A DNA stretch of 64,000 bases. Source: Leptospira dzoumogneensis (GTDB taxonomy: Bacteria > Spirochaetota > Leptospiria > Leptospirales > Leptospiraceae). Within the stretch, counting starts at the first letter, position 1. Every line of letters starts with the position of its first letter. The stretch is taken from positions 186,001 through 250,000 of the forward strand of contig NZ_RQHS01000010.1 in the NCBI RefSeq assembly GCF_004770895.1. The letters are read 5' to 3'. The notes beneath the pieces are model-generated. The model did not search any database. It was not told the DNA's origin and saw only the letters and a list, made by a program, of their open reading frames with translations. The position numbers and the translations under genes are program-made. Below are positions 10,220-20,380 of the stretch, one piece after another.

Positions 10220-12223
10220 TTATCTAGTAAGGTTAATGATCAGGTTCAGTTTTTCTGCGACTGTGATCACATCTTGGACGCGGGTTTTGTCCACAAGCAC
10301 TGCGGTTGGTCCGATCTCGTCCAGAACGATCTTTTTACCTTTGATCTGACCAAGTAGAAGTTCCATCACGTTCTGGTCTTTGGTGCGGACAAGTACACAA
10401 TCTTCTGCGACTTCCACCACAGGAAGGTTTCCGCCCCAATCTTCTAATAAGAATAGAAGGTTTTGCGCAAGTTCCGCTCTGCTGGAAGCTTTTAAGAAGT
10501 CTACGAATTCATTCGTTTTGTATCCCAGAAGAATTCCCAATTGGTATGCTTCTTTGGTCAGAACGAAAGTATAAACTCTGTCGTAGTCTTTGAGTTCTGT
10601 GAACGCTTTTAAAAGATGAATTCCGTAAATAGAAACTTTTTCAGGGAACGCGATCACGGAGAAGTCAGGGTTGATCGTAATTCCACCCTTCTCCGTAACT
10701 CCAGCAAGCTCTCCAGTTTGGAAGAAATATTCTCCCAGTTTGGAAAGAGTCAGGAAACGGTTCGGGTATTCTACTTCTAATAATCCGAATAGATGCAGAT
10801 AGAAGATCGCACTCATGATCTCTTTACGAAGATCCGCCAGATCCGTCTGGAAGTTTTTAGTGCGGAAACCGGGGCTGAAGATCAGATGTTCCCTGATAAT
10901 ATTAGAGAAAATAACGGAAAGATGAATACGTTTGGACTTGATGATCAAGTTCACACATTTGTCCAAGATCATCTTATCGTAAAAAGGCATTTCAGTAGGT
11001 TGGAAAACCTCGGGAGGATTTACCCGTTTCATTCTAGCTTCGTTCACCTCATGGATGACTAGCTTCATGATCTCGAAAATATCCTTTGCCAGGAAACCGT
11101 CCAGGTCCCCTCTCAGAATGATATTCTCACCCTTAATATCCGCCAGATTCAGAAGTTTCAGAATTGGAAGTATAAGTTCCATCTGATAGATCTGGCTTTT
11201 TTCAGGGAAGATACTGATGTCCGGATTTAATAATTCCTGTTCTGTTCTTTTATGATCCGCCTGTTTTACCTTTCCGGATTTCGCCAGTACCAAACCTTTT
11301 CTGCTGATATAAGAAAGAAGTTTTTTGGTATTTAAGAAGAAGTCCAACTCGTTCGTAGCGAGTTTTTCCTGTCTTTGGCGGGTTCCTTTTTTAACGGAAG
11401 GAAGGATCGGATTATTTTGGATATATTTTAAAAGTTCTTCCGGTAGAGCAAAAATCCTTACGAATTTCTCCTCAACGAAACAAACGTCGGCGATCATTCC
11501 TTTTTCAACGAGTGCAGGAATGATTGTCTCGTATTTGCCTCTGCTCATTACGATAAAACTTCTGATATCGTCCGCGTCGGCAGCACCGCCGCTTAGATAG
11601 ATCCTGACTACAGTATCTCTTTCCAATTCGGATAAAGATAGAATAGCCGACTCATACGCCTCGTCGGAAGTCGCGTGAGTGATAAACTTGCGGATGCTGT
11701 CTATCTTTGCAGGAGCCTTTACAGCCTTCTTCCATTCGTTGGAAATATCGGTCAGCTTCTTGCGATCTAGAAGTTTTTCGACGGAGACCTTGTATTTGTC
11801 CCCTTTCAGGTTTTGGTCTAAGGAAACTAGTGCTGCCAGCTCGTCATACGCATGGTACTTATCCAGGTTATTGGTAAGTCTTTCTCTGTTTTTTCTTTGG
11901 TATACGAGTTGGTATTTACGGAGAAGGTTAAGTTCCATCTCCACGTTGATTGGTGGAATGTTTACTTTACGAGAGATCTCTCCCAAAGTGAGAACATTCT
12001 TATTTTTTAAGATAGAAGTATAGATATTAACTTGGAGTACAGTGAGTTTTTCCAATACACCTTTGAGGTAAAACTCATCCAGAAAACTGTCGAAAAGGAA
12101 CTTAACGTTCTTATTCTTTTCTTTGAACGGAAGCTTTGGAATGTTCCAGAGAGCAGCTGTCTTCTTTAGGTCGTTCAGTTCGAGTTTTTCTAATTCTTGC
12201 AATAAAACCGATTCGCCGCTCAT
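10220..12223 (-). CDS. large protein with XPB-like helicase C-terminal domain (no ATPase motor)
   Basis: About 667 residues with no signal peptide. The N-terminal half is helical with winged-helix character ([40 protein letters not shown]). The C-terminal region ([20 protein letters not shown], then [20 protein letters not shown], then [10 protein letters not shown]) resembles the XPB/Ssl2-like helicase C-terminal domain (Helicase_C_3 type). No Walker A, DEAD/DEAH or helicase motif VI is present, so this is not a complete helicase. Proteins of this type usually accompany an XPB-type helicase, so a DNA-repair or transcription accessory role is possible. The ATG at 12221-12223 is preferred because the 34 upstream residues look non-coding; the frame is open to 12325. 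Confidence 0.65.
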   Translation of the reverse strand: MSGESVLLQELEKLELNDLKKTAALWNIPKLPFKEKNKNVKFLFDSFLDEFYLKGVLEKLTVLQVNIYTSILKNKNVLTLGEISRKVNIPPINVEMELNLLRKYQLVYQRKNRERLTNNLDKYHAYDELAALVSLDQNLKGDKYKVSVEKLLDRKKLTDISNEWKKAVKAPAKIDSIRKFITHATSDEAYESAILSLSELERDTVVRIYLSGGAADADDIRSFIVMSRGKYETIIPALVEKGMIADVCFVEEKFVRIFALPEELLKYIQNNPILPSVKKGTRQRQEKLATNELDFFLNTKKLLSYISRKGLVLAKSGKVKQADHKRTEQELLNPDISIFPEKSQIYQMELILPILKLLNLADIKGENIILRGDLDGFLAKDIFEIMKLVIHEVNEARMKRVNPPEVFQPTEMPFYDKMILDKCVNLIIKSKRIHLSVIFSNIIREHLIFSPGFRTKNFQTDLADLRKEIMSAIFYLHLFGLLEVEYPNRFLTLSKLGEYFFQTGELAGVTEKGGITINPDFSVIAFPEKVSIYGIHLLKAFTELKDYDRVYTFVLTKEAYQLGILLGYKTNEFVDFLKASSRAELAQNLLFLLEDWGGNLPVVEVAEDCVLVRTKDQNVMELLLGQIKGKKIVLDEIGPTAVLVDKTRVQDVITVAEKLNLIINLTR

Positions 12224-12417
12224 ACCACTGACCGAAATTCTCGTTCGAGAGCCATACTCTAATTCTCGCCGCTCCCGTAAACTAAAATACGGTTTTCTAG
12301 GCGGAACATGCTTGGGTAGACCCAAGTACCTTTCTTCAGGTTCCTTTATCCTGATTCGGTTCTTTGTTCTCCGATTTGGATTGTGTTCCTTTCAAGTTCT
12401 CTTAATCTGGAGCTGAA

Positions 12418-13719
12418 ATGCCAGGATTCCTAGACCAACTTCTGCAAGGGGTAAACAGCGCTAGTCGTATAGTGACCAGTAGTTATGTTTTTTCCACCAA
12501 AACCATCCTACTTTTAAAGGATTTGGCTACAGGGGGAAGCGGATCCCGTAATATTCCAGTTCGCTTGAGAGAAGCGTTTGAAGAATTAGGCGCAACGTAT
12601 ATTAAATTAGGCCAGTTCATCGCTTCTGCCCCTTCTCTCTTCCCGGAAGAGATCGTAACGGAGATGCAAAAATGTTTGGATTCAGTAAGACCTCTTCCTT
12701 TCTCTGATATCCAAAAAGTATTAAAAAAAGAACTAGGTAGAGATTACCAAAAATTATTCCAAAGTATAGATCCTGCCCCGATGGCATCTGCATCTATCGC
12801 ACAAGTCCATTCCGCAGTGACCAAAGACGGTTTGGATGTGGTGGTAAAAGTGCAAAGACCTGATATAGAAGGCGCGTTAGGAGCCGATTTAAACCTTCTA
12901 TTCCTGGCTTCCAAACTATTCGAAATATTCGTGCCCGGTCTGAATAAATCAGGACTTTCCGAAATGGTGGGAATGTTCCAATCCTCCATCCTAGAAGAAA
13001 TAGATTTTATAAAAGAAGCGAACAATTGCGAGGAATTCGAAAGATATCTTCTTTCTTCCGGAGAGACCAGAGCAAGAGTCCCCAAAATTTATAGAGAACT
13101 CAGTACCAAAAAAGTTCTGGTAATGGAAAAATTTTACGGCGCTCCCATCACCGACGAGGTCTCTCTTCGAAAATTCAGTAAAGATCCTTCCAAAACACTT
13201 TCAGATGCTCTTGAGATCTGGTTCTCTACACTTTCCAAATCGGGTTTTTTTCATGCGGATGTACATGCAGGAAATCTAATGGTCCTAAGGGATGGAACGG
13301 TAGGTTTTATAGATTTCGGTATTGTCGGTAGGATCTCCTCCAAGGTCTGGGAAGGACTAATGATCTTTTTAGAAGGCCTTGCATTGAATAGAACCGATCG
13401 TATCGCAAGCGGACTAGTCCGTATGGATGGAACTGCTAAAGGCGTAGACGAGAAAAAGTTAGCAAAAGACCTCGAGACTGTATTCGATCAAATGAGCAAA
13501 ATGGTCCTGGACATCCAAATGGGAGAACTGGATGCTTTTGATGAGAAGAAGATGAACACTATCCTTTTCGAATTCAGAGATATTTCAGATCGGAACGGAT
13601 TAAAGATCCCTAAAGAATTCGGACTTCTTATTAAACAAATCTTATACTTTGACAGATATATCAAATCTTTCGCGCCGGAATTGGATCTGATCCGGGATAG
13701 GGAAAAATTCATAAAATGA
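12418..13719 (+). CDS. ABC1/UbiB-family atypical protein kinase
   Basis: A protein of 433 residues with the family signature: the inhibitory KxGQ motif ([18 protein letters not shown]), an alanine-rich nucleotide loop ([13 protein letters not shown]) in place of a glycine loop, a catalytic-loop variant ([13 protein letters not shown]) and the metal-binding DFG (GFIDFGIVG). Bacterial UbiB proteins support quinone or lipid biosynthesis, probably as ATPases. The usual C-terminal membrane helices are not obvious here. GGAG stands 5 nt before the ATG. Its end overlaps feoA by 4 bp, so it appears to be the first gene of the feo operon, an unusual partner. Confidence 0.88.
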   Translation: MPGFLDQLLQGVNSASRIVTSSYVFSTKTILLLKDLATGGSGSRNIPVRLREAFEELGATYIKLGQFIASAPSLFPEEIVTEMQKCLDSVRPLPFSDIQKVLKKELGRDYQKLFQSIDPAPMASASIAQVHSAVTKDGLDVVVKVQRPDIEGALGADLNLLFLASKLFEIFVPGLNKSGLSEMVGMFQSSILEEIDFIKEANNCEEFERYLLSSGETRARVPKIYRELSTKKVLVMEKFYGAPITDEVSLRKFSKDPSKTLSDALEIWFSTLSKSGFFHADVHAGNLMVLRDGTVGFIDFGIVGRISSKVWEGLMIFLEGLALNRTDRIASGLVRMDGTAKGVDEKKLAKDLETVFDQMSKMVLDIQMGELDAFDEKKMNTILFEFRDISDRNGLKIPKEFGLLIKQILYFDRYIKSFAPELDLIRDREKFIK

Positions 13720-13949
13720 AATCCAAACTTTTCGAATTAGAAGAGGGAGAATCCGGAAAAATCACCGGAATTAAGAACGAATCCGGAAAAACGGGGCTGG
13801 TCAGAAACCTTTTAGATATGGGCTTTCTTCCCGGGACTAAGATCACTGTGGTCCGAAAATTTCAGGACCAAGACAAGATGATCGTAAAATTGGGTCTTGT
13901 CCGACTGGCCATTCGAAAATTAGAAGCGGATCTTCTGGAATTGAACTAG
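13716..13949 (+). CDS. feoA: ferrous iron transport protein A
   Basis: A 77-residue SH3-like protein that assists FeoB. The pattern [18 protein letters not shown] and the closing strand [18 protein letters not shown] are typical. It overlaps the UbiB-like gene by ATGA and is followed after 3 bp by feoB, so it is translated as part of one transcript. No Fur-type operator was recognised immediately upstream, although the operon promoter lies before 12418. Confidence 0.9.
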   Translation: MKSKLFELEEGESGKITGIKNESGKTGLVRNLLDMGFLPGTKITVVRKFQDQDKMIVKLGLVRLAIRKLEADLLELN

Positions 13950-13952
13950 TTT

Positions 13953-16094
13953 ATGAAATTATTAAATACCGAAATACGATCTCCGGAACATAAAACCGAA
14001 AAATTCAGAGTATTACTTACAGGGAATCCGAACTGCGGCAAGTCCACATTGTTCAACAGACTCACAGGGCTTAGGCAAAAAACAGGAAATTACCACGGTG
14101 TCACCGTAGAAAAAGCGGAAGGGACCGTCCATGCGGAAGATAGAACTGTAAACATCGTGGATCTTCCGGGCGCTTACAGTCTAGGCGGAGAATCGGAAGA
14201 TAAGCAAGTAACAACACGAATTCTACTTTCCAGAGAATCCGAAGACAAACTCATCTTCGTACTGGATGCAGTCGCGATCGAAAGAGGACTCCAATTTTTA
14301 TTGCAAGTATCTTCTCTCAAGATACCTATGATCGTTGCAGTCACAATGAACGATACCTTGGAAAAGAAAGGAGTTCATTTAGATCTAAAAGTTTTATCCA
14401 AGGCATTCGGAGTTCCTTTTCATTTTGTAAATCCAAGATCAGGAGAGGGTGTGGAAGTTTTGGAAAAAGTTTTAACCGATCCTTCTTCTTATAAAACACC
14501 TGATCCCGATTTTTCTTGGGACAAAAAAAGAACGGCATTGATCGAGTCGGTACTTTCTAAACTTTCCGTGGATGATCCCGATTCGGTTCGATTCGTTTTA
14601 GAAAATAGTTTTAAAGAATTCAGCGGAGAAAGTTTACAAACAGGACTACCTTCTTCCGGATTTTTTCCCGAAAAAACCAGGGAATTCATACATTCAGAAT
14701 GGGAAAGATCTAAATTAGAATTTTCTTATGGAGAAGAACTGGTCCAAAGATCCATCTGGATCAAAAAGCTTTTATCCAAAGCGGTCTCCGGCTCGGAAAT
14801 CGCGGAAAAAGGGATCTTAGGATTCGCAGACAAAATACTTCTCCACCCGATCTGGGGACTTACGATCTTCTTAGGGATCATGGCCCTGGTATTCCAATTC
14901 TTATTCACCTGGTCCGAGGTGCCAATGGATTGGATAGAAGGAAGGATCGGAGATCTTGCGGATTGGACCGGAAGTTTTCTACCGGAAGGACCGGTTCGTT
15001 CTCTTATCCAAGAAGGAATGATAGGTGGAGTTGGTGCCGTTTTAGTATTCGTTCCTCAGATCAGCTTATTATTTTTATTCATTGGGATCATGGAAGAAAG
15101 CGGATATATCGCAAGAGCTTCCTTTCTAATGGACAGGTTCATGGGAAGATTCGGACTTTCAGGCAAATCTTTTATCCCATTACTTTCCAGCGCCGCATGT
15201 GCAGTTCCTGCAATCATGGGAACAAGGACCATAGAGAACAAAGCGGACAGGCTCACTACGATCTTAGTTTCCCCTCTTATCACCTGCTCTGCCAGATATC
15301 CTGTTTATATTTTAGTGATCGGCACCGTTTTTTCCGCAGAACCCGTTTTTGGGATCTTCTCCCCTAAAGTTCTAGCGTTATTCGGTCTTTTCCTCTTAGG
15401 AATGTTCGCCTCCATGGGAGCCGCATTCTTATTCAAAAAAACTTTTTTTAGATCGGAACCTGCATACTTTCTGATGGAACTTCCCAGATACCAATGGCCT
15501 TCTCTCAAAAGTCTGTTTTTTACCGTATATAAAAAGATCAGAGCCTTCATAGGAAACGCAGGAAAAGTGATCTTATTCATTTCCATTATACTTTGGTTCT
15601 TAGCAAATTATCCAAGGGTAGAAGGTCCCAAAGTGGAAAATTTAAGCCCTACCCAAGCAAAGTCCTTACAGATCTCAGAATCATACGCAGGAAGAATGGG
15701 CAAAATGATGGAGCCTGTCTTGGAGCCGATCGGTTTCGGCTGGAAGATGGGACTAGGTATCATCACTTCATTTGCAGCGAGAGAAGTAATGGTATCCACA
15801 TTGTCCATTGTTTACGGGGTCCAAGGAGAAGATTCGGAAGACGAAAATTTAAGGTCTGCGCTCAGAAAAGATAAAGACCCGGAAACAGGAAAGCCTGTTT
15901 GGACAATCGCAAGCGCTCTAAGTTTACTCGTATTTTTTGCATTCGCCTGCCAATGTATGTCTACTCTTGCAGTGGTAAGAAAGGAGACGAACTCCATGTT
16001 CTGGCCGTTTTTTATGTTCACGTATATGACAGTTCTTGCATATACTTCTTCTTTTTTAGTTTTCCATTTTTCTAAATCTTTAGGCTGGAATTGA
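13953..16094 (+). CDS. feoB: ferrous iron transporter B
   Basis: A GTPase-coupled Fe(II) importer of the inner membrane, 713 residues. G1 is [12 protein letters not shown], the switch I region is [11 protein letters not shown]3 is DLPGAYSL, and G4 is TMND rather than the usual NxxD. The membrane part has about eight or nine helices, with the gate motif [20 protein letters not shown] and the cysteine-bearing [11 protein letters not shown]. The C-terminal [17 protein letters not shown] helix region is typical. It lies directly after feoA, and the next gene starts at its stop codon. FeoC is absent. Confidence 0.95.
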   Translation: MKLLNTEIRSPEHKTEKFRVLLTGNPNCGKSTLFNRLTGLRQKTGNYHGVTVEKAEGTVHAEDRTVNIVDLPGAYSLGGESEDKQVTTRILLSRESEDKLIFVLDAVAIERGLQFLLQVSSLKIPMIVAVTMNDTLEKKGVHLDLKVLSKAFGVPFHFVNPRSGEGVEVLEKVLTDPSSYKTPDPDFSWDKKRTALIESVLSKLSVDDPDSVRFVLENSFKEFSGESLQTGLPSSGFFPEKTREFIHSEWERSKLEFSYGEELVQRSIWIKKLLSKAVSGSEIAEKGILGFADKILLHPIWGLTIFLGIMALVFQFLFTWSEVPMDWIEGRIGDLADWTGSFLPEGPVRSLIQEGMIGGVGAVLVFVPQISLLFLFIGIMEESGYIARASFLMDRFMGRFGLSGKSFIPLLSSAACAVPAIMGTRTIENKADRLTTILVSPLITCSARYPVYILVIGTVFSAEPVFGIFSPKVLALFGLFLLGMFASMGAAFLFKKTFFRSEPAYFLMELPRYQWPSLKSLFFTVYKKIRAFIGNAGKVILFISIILWFLANYPRVEGPKVENLSPTQAKSLQISESYAGRMGKMMEPVLEPIGFGWKMGLGIITSFAAREVMVSTLSIVYGVQGEDSEDENLRSALRKDKDPETGKPVWTIASALSLLVFFAFACQCMSTLAVVRKETNSMFWPFFMFTYMTVLAYTSSFLVFHFSKSLGWN

Positions 16095-16096
16095 TC

Positions 16097-18052
16097 ATGA
16101 TAAAAAGGCTGCCTGCAAACCTTAGGATAATCATATTTTACTCTTTTTGTTTTTTGGTCCTTTTAACCGTTTTTAGATTTGTATTACTCTTTATCTATTT
16201 TTCAAAACTGGGGAATTCACCGATCAGCGAAGTTTTTACTTCTTTTCTGATCGGGATACGTTTCGATCTATGTGTGATCTCCATAGTTCTAGGGCTACCC
16301 TGGATCCTATCTTCCATTCATTATCCGAATCGCTGGAAATCTTACAGATATATTTGGGGAATTCTTCCCATTCCATTATTCTTATGGATGACAGGACATT
16401 TGATAGGAGACACGATCTATTTCGGAGAAGCGGACAAACATCTAGGTTATGAAGGTTTTGTATTTTTAGGAAAAGATCTTCTGATCTTAATAGAAGCAGC
16501 GATCAAGAACGACACTTTAAAAGTGATCCTGGGATTGATCGGAATATTCACCGGACTCCCTGCATTAATTTATCTTTTCATAAAGTACAATGGATACCAA
16601 TATTCTACTGAAAACAGAAACAAAGAATTGGTACAAATACCTGTTGCCATTATTTTATTATTGTTTCTATTCCGAGGAGGACTGCAGGCCAGGCCGTTAA
16701 GATCCACAGAAGCGATCCATTCGGAAAATCCCTTCTTAAACCAACTCCCCTTGAACGGAGTATTTACCACGGTCATGGACCTAAAATCCAAATCCATTCT
16801 TCCTGAATTACAAATGTCTAAAGAAGAATCGATCCGGATCGTACAGAATGAGATAGATTATCCAGGTGCAGAATTTATAGATATAGAATATCCGCTTTTA
16901 AGGGAAACTTCAGACACCAGAAAGGAAACTCCTCCAAATATAGTTCTAATTCTTTTGGAAAGCTGGACTGGAAAATTTTTGAAACCGAACGGAGATGGGA
17001 TCGTAGGAGGAAAAGAACTCGCTCCTAATTTTAATTCTTTAGTAAAAGAAGGCAGATACTTTCCTAGATTTTTTGCGACTGGAGGAAGGACTGTAAACGG
17101 TCTCATGTCGGTTCTCACCGGGATCCCTGATCGACCTGGAATCACAGTAGTCAGAACACATCAGGTATTAGGAAATTTCGGAGGTCTTGGATCTTTACTC
17201 AAAACCTTGGGATATTCCACATATTTCGTTCACGGTGGAGATGTAGGATTCGATAATATGAGTTTTCTTTTTCCTCATTGGGGTTTTGATACCATCATAG
17301 GAAAAGAGGAGATCGAAAAAACGGGAAAATATAGATCGGGTGCCTGGGGATTTTACGATGGAGATGTATTAGAAGAATTGCATAGTACAATCTCGAAAGC
17401 AAAACAACCTTTTGCGGCGGTTAGTCTGACATTGACCACTCATTATCCTTATCAGGTCCCGGAAACAGGAAAAAATCCTTATCCGGACACTATGAAGGAC
17501 TCGGATTATTTTAATACTTACTCCTATTCGGACGAGTCCATCGGTAGATTTATGGAGAAGGCGAAAAAATCCCCGTATTTCCGGAACACCATTTTTATAT
17601 TCGTTGCGGACCATACTCATCACAGAGACTTAAATCCATTCGAAGATCGTAATATTCCGTTTTTGATCTATTCTCCTAAATATGTAAAACCAGGATTGGA
17701 CCCGAAAGTTTCTTCTCAGTTGGATGTGATCCCTACCATATTGGGTCTTGTAGGTAAAAAAGTAAAATTCTCTTCCTTCGGCAGGGACCTGCTCTCTAAT
17801 TTGCCCCAACCCAAAACCGGCAGTTCTTATTTTGCTTTTTCCAGCGTAATCGGTTGGATTGAGAAAGACTATGCTCTTTATAGATCCACAGAAGGAGAAT
17901 TAAGAGAGGCCTATCCGATGCCTTGGAGCGAAAACAAGTCTAAGTGTGCTTCTATCAAAGAAACCTGCGATGAGTATGAACGGAAAGCAAAGGCATTTTT
18001 GAATCTGAGCTATGAGCTTCTGAATACGAACCGGATCTTTCCGGAGAAGTGA
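16097..18052 (+). CDS. LTA-synthase-like membrane sulfatase-fold transferase
   Basis: About 651 residues, with four or five membrane helices in the first 200 and then a periplasmic alkaline-phosphatase/sulfatase-fold domain from about residue 275. The catalytic elements of the LtaS/MdoB family are present: the metal-binding Glu in LILLESW, the nucleophile Thr in GGRTVNGLMSVLTGIP, and Asp-His in FVADHTHH. LtaS enzymes transfer phosphoglycerol from phosphatidylglycerol; in a diderm without teichoic acid the acceptor is more likely a periplasmic glucan or surface glycan, which is inference. The ATG at 16097 is chosen over a TTG at 16091. It abuts feoB, so it is co-transcribed. Confidence 0.85.
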   Translation: MIKRLPANLRIIIFYSFCFLVLLTVFRFVLLFIYFSKLGNSPISEVFTSFLIGIRFDLCVISIVLGLPWILSSIHYPNRWKSYRYIWGILPIPLFLWMTGHLIGDTIYFGEADKHLGYEGFVFLGKDLLILIEAAIKNDTLKVILGLIGIFTGLPALIYLFIKYNGYQYSTENRNKELVQIPVAIILLLFLFRGGLQARPLRSTEAIHSENPFLNQLPLNGVFTTVMDLKSKSILPELQMSKEESIRIVQNEIDYPGAEFIDIEYPLLRETSDTRKETPPNIVLILLESWTGKFLKPNGDGIVGGKELAPNFNSLVKEGRYFPRFFATGGRTVNGLMSVLTGIPDRPGITVVRTHQVLGNFGGLGSLLKTLGYSTYFVHGGDVGFDNMSFLFPHWGFDTIIGKEEIEKTGKYRSGAWGFYDGDVLEELHSTISKAKQPFAAVSLTLTTHYPYQVPETGKNPYPDTMKDSDYFNTYSYSDESIGRFMEKAKKSPYFRNTIFIFVADHTHHRDLNPFEDRNIPFLIYSPKYVKPGLDPKVSSQLDVIPTILGLVGKKVKFSSFGRDLLSNLPQPKTGSSYFAFSSVIGWIEKDYALYRSTEGELREAYPMPWSENKSKCASIKETCDEYERKAKAFLNLSYELLNTNRIFPEK

Positions 18053-18129
18053 ACTTTAATCCTTCCCTTTCCGGCCAGGTATTCCGATCCTAGTCTTAAG
18101 GGTATCGCCCTTTCATTTCAGGAGAAAGA

Positions 18130-19143
18130 ATGTCTTTTTCGAAAAGTTTTCGTTTGGAAGAAAAATGGGAGATCGGCCAGGATTCTTCCCCGTTTATAAT
18201 CGCCGAGATCGGATTGAATCATAACGCAGATCTGGAATTAGGTAAAAAAACGATCCAGGCGGCCAAAAAAGCCGGAGTGGACGCGGTAAAATTTCAAACC
18301 TATAAGACTGAAAATTTTCTAGATATTAAAAATCCTAAAGCAAAAGTCCTAGTGGATATTTTTCAAACTTACGAACTTTCGGAAAAGTTACATATTGAAT
18401 TCCAAAAAACTGCCAAGGAAGAAGGCCTCTTCTTCTTCTCCACTCCTTTAGACCCGGGAAGTGTTGATCTGTTAGTAAATTTAGGAGTGAAAGCTCTTAA
18501 AATCGCGAGTGGAGATATAATAAATAAACAACTTTTGCAAAAATGTGCAAGCACGGGACTCCCTTTATTTTTATCCAGCGGTGCCGCAGAAGGTTTCGAA
18601 GTCATTCGTGCATTAGAATTTTTGGAATCCGAAAAAGTGAAAGATCTAGTATTATTCCATTGTGTTTCTCTTTACCCTACTCCTCCAGAAAAAGCGAATT
18701 TGCAAACTTTAGAATATTATAAAAAAATATTCAATGGTCCTTTAGGCTTTTCTGACCATACTGCAGGAAGTATTGCAGGAGCATTGGCGGTATCCTTAGG
18801 AGCAAACGTTTTAGAAAAACATTTTACCTTGGATAAAGCACTTCCCGGTCCGGACCATACGATCTCTGTGGATCCTTTCGAACTGAAATCTTATGTTGAA
18901 AATGCAAGGATTGCATTCCAAATGAGAGGAGAAAAGAAGAAGGTCGTGCAACCCCAGGAAGCAGGCGGCAGATTTTTCGGAAGAAGAGGATTATACGCAG
19001 ACCAAAACGGAAATCCTATCTCACTTCGCCCGGACTTAAGCCAAGAAGATAAAAGATATTTTGATTCGTGGAAGCTGGATGAGGCAAATTCTATCGTCAA
19101 ACATGGTAAAGGACCGAAACCAGGAGAACCTTTCTCAGCTTAA
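18130..19143 (+). CDS. neuB: NeuB-family nonulosonate (sialic/legionaminic acid) synthase
   Basis: Condenses phosphoenolpyruvate with an N-acyl hexosamine to a nine-carbon acid. All core motifs are there: AEIGLNHNADLELGKKTIQA, VDAVKFQTYKTENF, FFSTPLDPGSVDLL, KIASGDI, HCVSLYPTPPEKANL, GFSDHTAG and EKHFTLDKALPGPDH. The catalytic barrel is complete in 337 residues. The C-terminal antifreeze-like (SAF) domain is weak: after RRGLYADQNG its usual KDI and GE..T motifs are not recognisable. AGGAGA stands about 6 nt before ATG. No other nonulosonate gene (neuA, neuC, legionaminate steps) is nearby. A short AAGGG/CCCTT hairpin at 18098-18112 precedes it. Confidence 0.9.
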   Translation: MSFSKSFRLEEKWEIGQDSSPFIIAEIGLNHNADLELGKKTIQAAKKAGVDAVKFQTYKTENFLDIKNPKAKVLVDIFQTYELSEKLHIEFQKTAKEEGLFFFSTPLDPGSVDLLVNLGVKALKIASGDIINKQLLQKCASTGLPLFLSSGAAEGFEVIRALEFLESEKVKDLVLFHCVSLYPTPPEKANLQTLEYYKKIFNGPLGFSDHTAGSIAGALAVSLGANVLEKHFTLDKALPGPDHTISVDPFELKSYVENARIAFQMRGEKKKVVQPQEAGGRFFGRRGLYADQNGNPISLRPDLSQEDKRYFDSWKLDEANSIVKHGKGPKPGEPFSA

Positions 19144-19144
19144 T

Positions 19145-20251
19145 ATGATCCGAAAAATCTGTCTCTTATTTACGGCTCTTTCTTTCGGCATTTCCGCAGC
19201 ACCCAAGTCTTATGGATCTTTGGGTTCCGAAGTGGATTTTTTGGATTTCGGAAAAGTGACAGTGGCCCCTTTTTCCTATTCAGTATCTTCTTCTTATGAT
19301 GAAGAATACGGTGCATTCAATCTATTCGATTCCAATCCGAAATCTTATTGGTATTCTTCGGGAGAGAATAAACCGGAATGGATCATTGTGGATTTCGGTT
19401 CTAAAAGGCTGATCAATTCCATCGAGATATTAGTTCCGATGTTCCGAGGAAAAAGAGCAGCGGAAGAATACGAGATCCAAGTACTTCACCAAGAAAACTG
19501 GAAAACGATTTTTAAAAACGATAAGGTGGATCTAGTCAATCAGCATAATCTTCCACCGATCGATGCATCCATTCTTAGATTATATTTTCCTAAAAAAGAA
19601 GAAAAGAACATAGTGATCGGTGAATTTAAGATCCTATTGAATGGTACCGTCCTAAATTCGGTTTCTAATAGATTTACCGGATACCAATACCCTGTTCCGG
19701 ATGGACTTCTTCCCGAAAAGGATTACCAACTTCCCGGGGCACCCAGAGAATACAGGAATGGGATCCATAAAGGATTAGATATTTATTATAAACGAGAGAA
19801 GATAGGTCCGCCTAGACGTTTAACCTTCGAAGACGTGCTTGTATCTCCAGCGGATGGAACGATTATCCGTGCGGATCTAGACTACTCTCCTATGACACTT
19901 TCTGAATTCCAAAAGTATTCTGCATTAGCCCAAAAAAACGGGGTCACTTATGTGGAAAAAGATTTCGGAGGCCGACAGGTTTGGATCGATCATGGGAATG
20001 GGGTTATGACCTCTTTCAATCATCTTTCTTCCATCAAAAGAGGGATCAAACCGGGTGCAAAAGTAAAATCAGGGGAAGAGATAGGTAACGTAGGCAATTC
20101 GGGTTTAATGGGAGAGGCAAAAGGAAATGATGAAAATATCCATTTGCATTTCGAGATCTGGGTGGACGGAGAATACCTGGGTGCAGGAGTTCCCACGAAT
20201 CAAATGAGAAAGCTACTACAGTTTTTCTTTTCTAAGTCGAATTTGAATTAA
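19145..20251 (+). CDS. secreted M23/LytM peptidase with discoidin-like domain
   Basis: About 368 residues. A signal peptide (MIRKICLLFTALSFGISAAP) fixes the start at ATG 19145; the frame is open further upstream inside neuB. An F5/8-type-C (discoidin) fold follows (AFNLFDSNPKSYWYSSG, then PEWIIVDFGS, then NSIEILVP). The C-terminal LytM domain has its zinc ligands: HKGLD, then the HLHFE motif with the preceding SFNHLSS histidine. It should act on, or regulate cleavage of, peptidoglycan in the periplasm; the discoidin part probably binds carbohydrate. It starts 1 bp after the neuB stop codon, so translation is likely coupled. Confidence 0.85.
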   Translation: MIRKICLLFTALSFGISAAPKSYGSLGSEVDFLDFGKVTVAPFSYSVSSSYDEEYGAFNLFDSNPKSYWYSSGENKPEWIIVDFGSKRLINSIEILVPMFRGKRAAEEYEIQVLHQENWKTIFKNDKVDLVNQHNLPPIDASILRLYFPKKEEKNIVIGEFKILLNGTVLNSVSNRFTGYQYPVPDGLLPEKDYQLPGAPREYRNGIHKGLDIYYKREKIGPPRRLTFEDVLVSPADGTIIRADLDYSPMTLSEFQKYSALAQKNGVTYVEKDFGGRQVWIDHGNGVMTSFNHLSSIKRGIKPGAKVKSGEEIGNVGNSGLMGEAKGNDENIHLHFEIWVDGEYLGAGVPTNQMRKLLQFFFSKSNLN

Positions 20252-20258
20252 AGCTTAT

Positions 20259-20373
20259 TTCGCACGGAGCCCACAGAGTTATTCTCGCGCAGAGGCACAA
20301 AGCCGCAGAGATTGATATTGTAGGAGTTCCTACATCACTTCCCTCTGTGCTCTCCGCGAACTCTGTGTGAAAT
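20259..20373. repeat. dispersed GCAGAG/CTCTGC palindromic repeat, copy B
   Basis: The left half (20259-20310) contains CGCACGGAG, CACAGAG, CGCGCAGAGGC and GCCGCAGAG. The right half (20341-20373) carries CTCTGTGCTCTCCGCGAACT and CTGTGTGA, which pair with the left half. The centre holds the small palindrome TGTAGGAGTTCCTACA (20319-20334). It fills the gap between convergent genes. Confidence 0.75.
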
Positions 20374-20380
20374 ATCAAAC

